A DNA stretch of 64,000 nucleotides from Pseudomonas sp. S30 (GTDB taxonomy: Bacteria; Pseudomonadota; Gammaproteobacteria; Pseudomonadales; Pseudomonadaceae), in NCBI RefSeq assembly GCF_016518545.1, contig NZ_JACVTO010000021.1, positions 37,682-101,681 of the forward strand, written 5' to 3'. Position 1 is the stretch's first letter. The number at the start of each line of letters is the position of its first letter. Below are positions 61,601 to 64,000 of the stretch, piece by piece. The notes under the pieces are model-generated. The model did not search any database, was not told where the DNA came from, and saw only the letters and a program-made list of their open reading frames with translations. A program made the translations under genes and the position numbers.

Positions 61601-64000
61601 GGCCGCGTCAGCAACCTCGGTGTCATGGACCTCAAAGTGGGTCAAATGGTCCTGGGCAGCGGCGCCAGCATCGCCTCAGGTGCGGATGCGAACTTCACGG
61701 TCGGTGGCCAGTTGAGCAACGCCGGACGACTGACCTCAAGCGCCAATCTGACCATTCACGCCGCGGGTATCGACAACACGGGCTCGCTGGGCAGCGGGCA
61801 ACGGCTGACCCTGAGCGCTGGCGATCTTTCCAACCAGGCCGGCTTTATCTACAGCGGGGCCGACATGGCCCTGTATGGCCAGCGAGTGACCAACCGCCAA
61901 GGGGATATCTACAGCCTGGGCGACATTCGTGTCGCCCAGGATGCGCAGGGCACGCGGTCAGCGTTGCTTGAGAACCTGTCCGGCACGTTCGAGAGTGTTG
62001 GCGATTTCACCATTGCCGCCAGCAGCGTTCGCAATGAGCGCGTGGATTTCACGCTCAGTTCGACGCTGCAATCCGGTTACATCGGGGTGCGCTGCTACAG
62101 CTGTACCAGCTATATGGACCACAGAGGGCAAGTCATCTCGGAGTCGCATCTTGTATGGGGCAAAACCTACACTTTCCAAGCGGTTGGGCAGGTAGAGAAA
62201 GAGTCAAGTCTAGTGGCCGGGCGCAACTTGAGTGTGATGAGTGAGACATTCGCGAATACTAACTCGACGATTTCCGCAGCCGGCGATATCACAATCAATA
62301 CAGGGCTATTCAGCAATACCGGGACCTCGTTAGGTGACTATTCCGAACTCACGTACATCGATGTCGGTTATGTAGATCCTAGACTGTGGTTAGATATCAC
62401 ACGCTACAACGCAGACAATGATGCAGGTTACACCGGCGGCGTCCGTTTTTGGAACGCTGCGGATGAACAATCGATGAGTTCAATCACTCGTGGTAGTCGA
62501 ACGGCTGGAAACGGTAATACTTACGCTTGGTTGAACATTGCTAGTATGGGAGTAACTCTTGCTGAGGGAACCCACGTCCCGACCAGTTTGACTGCCTACA
62601 CCCCCACCCCAAATTACGGCAACGGCCAGCCTCGCACTGCGCCGGCAGTCATCCAGAATGCCACACCGTTCCGCATCGAGCGTGTGGAAAATGCCGGCTC
62701 CAGCTACTTACCCTCGGTGGTGCAGGCAGGCGGTGCAGTCGCCATCACAGCGGCCAGCACCCTTTCCAATGGAGTGGAGCGGGCGCACAGCCCAAGCGCC
62801 TCGACAGCTGCGAGAGGTCTGGACACCGCCGCTCTGGGTGCCGGTGCGGCACCCATCATCGTCGTGAACCGGCAGCTGCCGCCCGACCTGGCCCAGCAGC
62901 AGGTCAACCCCGTCGCGCTTCCAGGCTTCAGCCTGCCCACCGGCCAGCACGGTCTGTTCCGTTTGAGCGGGCAGGGCGCCAGCAGTGTGCAGATGACCCA
63001 GGCCGACGCTGGGCCTGCTAGCTGGACCCTAGGCGCCTCGACCGTCGGCCTGGCGCAGCGCCAGCAGCACCTGCCCGCCACCCTAGGCCGCACGATCCAA
63101 CTGGCCGAGGTGGCCCAGGTAGCGGCCGACAGCCGTCAGGTATCGGTGGAAGCGCGCGACGCCAGTGCCATCCACGCCGACATCCGCGCGGTCCGCGTCT
63201 CCGGCGTGGGCGATGCCGAAATCGGCACCTTGCAACCCGGACGCAGCGGCGGCGGCACCATCAGCACAGTCGACGGCATCACCGTACGCAAGCCCGGAGG
63301 CGGTTTCCAGGCTGTGCTCGACCTGACGCGTCCAGATACCGATCTGTCTGGCCTGACGCTCGCCGAGCGTGACGCGCGCATCGTACTGACCACCCACGAC
63401 GTCAACCGTCCCGACGACACCGGCCCCGAGTTGAACGTCCCCGGCCTGTCCACAGCCGAGCGCGGCACTCAGGTGATCCCCGGTGCAGTAGAGAGCGTAC
63501 GTCCAAAACTCGATCTGCCTGACGTTGCCCCGCTGGCGCCCGCGCTGCAGGTCTCCGTCGAGCGGCCGCAACCGTCGACCGTGGTCACGGTAGCCCCCAT
63601 CCAGCGAGATCTGGTGGCAGCCACCTCTGTGGCCGGTCAGCCGGTGCCCGCGAGCACCATCACCCGGCCAGGCCCGATCACCCTCGAGGCGATCGCCGCC
63701 GAGCCGACCCCGGTCACCAGCCAGACCATCGAGCGCGTCCAGGGCCTTCCGGAGAAACGTGCGGTGACGCAGCCGCACAAGTATCTGGTCGAGACCAATC
63801 CGGTGCTCACCGACCTGAAGCAGTTCATGAGCTCGGACTACCTGCTTGCCGGCCTGGGCTACAACCCCGACGAAAGTGCCAAGCGCCTCGGCGATGGCCT
63901 CTACGAGCAGCGCCTGGTCCAACAGGCGGTGGTCGCCCGCACCGGCCAACGCTTCCTCGCCGGCCAGACCACCGACGAAAAGCTGTTCAAGCACCTGATG
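49601..64000 (+). CDS. Giant TpsA filamentous haemagglutinin/CdiA-like exoprotein, 3' end beyond window
   Basis: One frame, read at the start, around 61980-62760 and at the last codon of the window, gives 4800 codons with no stop seen. Residues ~1-50 form an extended signal region (KSRSHFLGMPKRGLAFILANAMFWQP, then LLVQAEG in parts). The TPS secretion domain follows, with NPNF (116-119, usually NPNL), NPYG (156-159) and a C162/C165 pair. Residues ~340-4050 are hundreds of short beta-helix repeats of the form LDN-x-x-G-x-L-x-S. After ~4150 the repeats stop: an AT-richer, Cys-containing segment, a Pro/Val/Thr-rich part, then SSDYLLAGLGYNPDESAKRLGDG (in parts) near 4745, the conserved segment that precedes the second repeat block in CdiA/FhaB proteins. 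It is exported by the TpsB encoded 34 nt upstream and displayed on the cell surface. A toxin tip and immunity gene, if any, lie downstream. Confidence 0.93.
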   Translation, partial: MDVRQYAFLVRQPSAAVKSRSHFLGMPKRGLAFILANAMFWQPLLVQAEGIVVSAPGTTLGQAGNGVPIVNIAAPNGNGLSHNQYQDYNVGANGVILNNATARTQATQLGGIIVGNPNFNGSAANVILNEVNGASPSQLRGYTEVAGQAAHVIVANPYGISCNGCGFINTPQATLTSGKAVIESGQVARYQVDRGSVAIEGSGLNASNVDQFEIITRAATLNAQIQANKLAIVTGRNDVDARTLSATARAADGSQTPELAIDASALGGMYVGAVKLIGTEAGVGVRLAGDMVAGGDIQIDAAGHVVMGQASAGSSISVQAQSLDAQAPVYAGTDLSIKTRAALNNQGSLAARNTLTLDADGRLTNRGIIEAGVNADNSRNGQGDVRVKAQHIDNTGRSVIASRALSLTSGEVLNQGGTLSGQHSAQVTASILDNQSQGRVLSGGSGLIAAERLLNAQGGLITASGPLTASVGQLINARGELSSLAQVTLQVASLDNVAGLVSAGQGLSLTAQGAVDNQDGRIVAQQAVQLAAAALNNGQQGVLNSQGSLGIEVGGALVNRQGRIESSTAALVKAGTLDNQGGKLISQQTLDLSAGAVDNGAAGEIGSAQGLSANLGSLDQHSGGRFYSNADLGLNLNQGHLDNRSGLINAAGQLTFANLGGVDNRQGEISSARAFAIAARSLDNGAGKLLSDQGLTLRIAQVLNNGAGSIVASGLQIEAATVANDQGGTLSSRDTLGMRMTGALDNRGGHLASTAASQLDVGSLNNAGGRLSSQASLRLDLNRGHLDNQGGLISAPGQLLLNNLDSVDNQGGELSSATGFTLVADTLDNRNGKVLSDRSLSLTLARVLNNAAGRLSAASLQVQTASMDNSAGHLLARDGLGLGVAGGLLNRGGEVVGQDVQLTAGSLDNGQGQVQGERLLKIVSGQLSNRHGTLASNQNLQMTAASLDNAFGRLTSSASLSAAIAGNLLNQSGLLTTGADLDLSAANLNNQAGQLVAGGALQLRGAQLDNSQGGRVTGNTVNASVTGLDQQGDGRLFSQAGLSLDLGGGHLNNQGGSITAPGALLLTGLSSVDNQGGQISSAQGFGLQADSLDNTGGKVLSERTLELRIAQALENAKGMIAGTHLQVRSARLGNQQGTLSAQHSARLNVDGLLDNRSGKLLASELGLDAGALDNGAGQVQGDRSLALATGALTNQRGSLASVNSLALTATSLDNTEGSLTSEGTLTAAIATHLLNQAGMLAAGGNLSLTVGSLDNRGQGRISSKTDLSLAGTTLDNRTGTLGAVGALELVGSSLDNRQGSLYANQRLELALTDALDNSQHGSLRGEVALRLKAGEVNNSEGGRISAGQSLEASVTGLDQHDDGRLSGQGSVRLDLNLGLLNNQGGTLSATGPLLLSNLRQVDNQGGEISSGQAFTLMADTLDNRNAKVLSEQALTLRIAQLLDNTRGQVSAKRLAVSAGTLDNLSGTLGAGEDLTLQVEGALDNQGGKLLARAASLQVGALDNRQGLVQGDTTLELASYGAVDNRQGTLFATQALDLSAASLDNSGGKLSSDAQLTATLAGNVLNQAGLFMAGASLQLSAASLDNRNGKLASQAHLTASIAGQVLNQTGDLSAGADLQLRADSLDNRVRGRVHGHDHLNLSVAGSLNNAHGTLHSDAGLALAAAQVDNSGGGRITSQQQLTASVTGLDQHDDGGLYSQTGLSLNLNHGHLDNQGGLIHAPGALLLSNLASVDNRGGEISSPQALTFAADTLDNRHGKLLSEQGLLVRIANALDNTQGLVRANAVDLRANSLVNAAGTLSARDALTAQIATTLNNDQGQILGATTHLTGATLDNAQGLIQGDQQLALRDWQTISNHHGRLVSGQALSLDVANLDNNQGTLTSDATLDALVSGQLLNQAGLIGASARLRLNAASLNNQVKGRIIGRSDLDLTFGHFDNRGGSAVAVAQLRAKGTSLDNRDAGLVNSGQAMNLTLDTLDNRAGEVSSVSALTLAAGELDNSAGARMLANGDLQLTVQRLNNQLKGIIAGQASVTLNTVQLLNSGQGSLYAKGGMTVTASEQFDNQQGALRSDVGLDVKAGTLDNANGRISSAAPLVLASTGMVGNRQGELLSAAALTLSSAGFDNQGGTLAGDGAVQVTTGALNNQQGGRLTSAERLDLVAGAVDNRSGGRIASNDALTASFASLDQRGGGKLYSTQALTLDMHQGHLNNAGGLISTPGPLVLKNLASVANQGGEISSERAFVLAAQRLDNSGGKLLSDEGLTVVLERVLSNVKGQVSAAGLKVKAATLDNTDGVLGSEQDLALTATGELINLRGEVSSAGASRVEAASLDNRAGQVMGDVSLDLSTRDGLNNRGGTLGAGQRLQVTSASLDNSQSGSLVSDGALSVKVDGLLDNQTKGRVMANAGMEVQAKVLDNRGGRVSAQQQLMVRGERLDNRGGAVRANQDLSLHMGQLDNREGVLNSKQALAIAGQALLNQAGLVSAIGPVSLTLDSVENAQGRIASQSDLRAAVGVLNQQRGELVAQGELTLSGTTLDNRDGGLVGATKALKLTLDSVDNQAGEISSQAGAELGAQRLDNSGGKLLAGTALHLAVAQLINQAKGLVFAQNARLTGVSLDNSQGTLAAQRALAIELGAGLDNTQGLLSSEGTLALAGQRIVNSDGRITSAAALGLTSAGEVLNQRGVIETAQSLTLASASLDNSQQGLLKSQGAASLTTGIFDNTSGGRLLAAEGLDLKATQLANGGRIASAATLNASLDGLTQQGGELLSNTQLNLDLNGGDLINAGLINAPLLMLKNLGTLDNRNGEVSSQNAFALAARSLDNSHGKLISNQGLTLRIEQVLANAKGHISGAGLYSRSAGLDNSDGVFSSRGGLDIGVDALIDNQRGTLIGDGQVLLSAASLDNRGGEIAGKADLTVNATLLDNRSGQLVGTQALHLTGASLDNRAGLVGATNALKLDVDTLDNRAGELTSNADLSLTGQRLDNGDDGLMFAASGLTLAVEQLFNRQGGTLRAQHVDLTGASLDNAGGSVLSQQPLHLRLAGDLDNRGGLLSSEDRLDIEARSLDNSGGSVSSAQGLTVAVSGHLNNQNGQLVTDGALALGSAALSNQQGAISGKAQVTVDTGVLDNLNGRLNSGDTLHLTASQLNNGGSVGSAKALSASVGGFDQQGGKLFSHQGLTLDVKYGQFSNQGGLINASGPLVLNNLAEVSNQNGEISSAEAFTLAAQSLDNSNGKLLSNQALVLRIDRALTTVKGLIGAASLDARAATVDNRGGTLTSRGDLQLTSDGLLDNRDQGLISARQTLAVRSADLNNLNGSLLGTAGVTLTALALDNSLGGLINSQGTLDLNAASLNTGSGGEVSARGAMGLTLSALALAGGRLMGEQGVTLDLNDSDLDNRSGQILAKGPLTLKRLRSFSNQNGELSSQGSLNLSTGTLDNSGGKLISSEVLTLEAARLINQNGLMSGWQGLNVGGGSLDNRHNGTLSSRSGAVDVRLSGELLNAGAGALVSQGALTVSAASLDNKGGILSSGAGQTLVVSGTLENASGGLIDSGAELDVQAASLNNTAGTVTAQRALAVTATDLGNQSGILASNGRLTLDLLGRLVNTQGKLASAGALLLQRATQVDNQGGQIASQGVLTLLAGGIDNRQRGTLAGKDRVTLTSTGVVQNDADGLIYSQGADVQLSAVSLSNRAGVIQGQQGLGLSITGGLDNESGTLLAQTGDLTATASTLDNQGGTLASVAGLLDVRVDGPLLNGVDAAHKAGVIQGQRLNLVAASVDNQRGGIAAQNGDALINARFFANAYGGLYAKHLLQVVGAALDNSAGQIAANRLDLILDGQLGNRGGIVESDTVLNVRASAVDNQGGQLRALGSSGKTDFQLLGGFDNRSGRLETRNSDLTLNATGLQNQGGSVLHGGTGTFDIATATLLAAGGDVVTSGGLTLTADTWTNSSVIQAGRLTVNVAELSQTATGQLLAAERFSGSGNNWSTAGVIASDGGLDLNLIGRLNTSGRVSNLGVMDLKVGQMVLGSGASIASGADANFTVGGQLSNAGRLTSSANLTIHAAGIDNTGSLGSGQRLTLSAGDLSNQAGFIYSGADMALYGQRVTNRQGDIYSLGDIRVAQDAQGTRSALLENLSGTFESVGDFTIAASSVRNERVDFTLSSTLQSGYIGVRCYSCTSYMDHRGQVISESHLVWGKTYTFQAVGQVEKESSLVAGRNLSVMSETFANTNSTISAAGDITINTGLFSNTGTSLGDYSELTYIDVGYVDPRLWLDITRYNADNDAGYTGGVRFWNAADEQSMSSITRGSRTAGNGNTYAWLNIASMGVTLAEGTHVPTSLTAYTPTPNYGNGQPRTAPAVIQNATPFRIERVENAGSSYLPSVVQAGGAVAITAASTLSNGVERAHSPSASTAARGLDTAALGAGAAPIIVVNRQLPPDLAQQQVNPVALPGFSLPTGQHGLFRLSGQGASSVQMTQADAGPASWTLGASTVGLAQRQQHLPATLGRTIQLAEVAQVAADSRQVSVEARDASAIHADIRAVRVSGVGDAEIGTLQPGRSGGGTISTVDGITVRKPGGGFQAVLDLTRPDTDLSGLTLAERDARIVLTTHDVNRPDDTGPELNVPGLSTAERGTQVIPGAVESVRPKLDLPDVAPLAPALQVSVERPQPSTVVTVAPIQRDLVAATSVAGQPVPASTITRPGPITLEAIAAEPTPVTSQTIERVQGLPEKRAVTQPHKYLVETNPVLTDLKQFMSSDYLLAGLGYNPDESAKRLGDGLYEQRLVQQAVVARTGQRFLAGQTTDEKLFKHLM

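Noticed and set aside
50204..61645. Very long open frames on the minus strand (up to ~1675 codons) opposite the TpsA repeats
   Set aside because: They are antisense shadows of a GC-rich repeat gene; they lack ribosome sites and known domains, and the plus frame is continuous with a TPS signal domain and a TpsB neighbour.
49601..64000. CRISPR-like array in the short repeats of the TpsA gene
   Set aside because: The repeats are degenerate at DNA level, in frame, without constant-length spacers, and encode the beta-helix motif.

Overview
The window is high-GC, densely coded DNA from a Pseudomonas chromosome, most like the P. putida/P. entomophila group. The basis is the recognisable order smc-zipA-ligA-4.5S RNA and dnaX-ybaB-recR, the xdhABC-guaD and gcl-hyi-glxR-ttuD-pyk clusters, and typical Pseudomonas codon use. 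No tRNA, rRNA, insertion sequence or CRISPR array was seen.

Layout. 1-645: 3' part of an FCD-type GntR regulator. 870-5753: a 1627-residue toxin-like protein of unknown function that sits as an extra gene beside the purine genes. 5756-11835 (minus): guaD, xdhC, xdhB and xdhA, for guanine and hypoxanthine/xanthine oxidation to urate, with a second GntR gene divergent at 12114. 12777-20055: smc, zipA, ligA and the 4.5S SRP RNA. 20291-25394: a PheC-like periplasmic protein, a muramidase followed 1 nt later by an exported possible immunity protein, and a small ORF followed by a helicase-like ATPase. 25536-28674: dnaX, ybaB, recR. 28724-31568 (minus): sulfate-binding protein, K+ channel, urea transporter. 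31643-38002 (minus): pyk, ttuD, glxR, hyi, gcl. 38236-40698: GlcG-like protein, TetR regulator, a 52-residue membrane protein and a DUF808 membrane protein. 40744-47574: Tsx-like porin, NCS2 permease, PuuD, AllA, UraD and PuuE (minus), with HiuH divergent. 47845-64000: a two-partner secretion system, TpsB plus a giant TpsA adhesin that is still open at the window edge (4800 codons so far).

How it fits together. The purine genes form a nearly complete route: guanine -> xanthine -> urate (GuaD, XdhABC), urate -> 5-hydroxyisourate -> OHCU -> allantoin (PuuD, HiuH, UraD), allantoin -> allantoate (PuuE), ureidoglycolate -> glyoxylate + urea (AllA), glyoxylate -> tartronate semialdehyde -> glycerate -> 2-phosphoglycerate -> pyruvate (Gcl, Hyi, GlxR, TtuD, Pyk). 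The allantoate -> ureidoglycolate enzyme is not in the window. The palindrome TTGTATACAA, or a close variant, lies at the gcl, glcG-like, puuE and hiuH start regions. It looks like the operator of one GntR/FCD-type regulator, possibly the one cut by the left edge. A different paired palindrome, TGACC-N4-GGTCA, lies on the xdhA promoter.

Accessory content most worth study: the giant CdiA-like TpsA with an AT-richer island in its predicted receptor-binding position, the muramidase/immunity-like pair, and the toxin-like gene with a duplicated C-terminal half.
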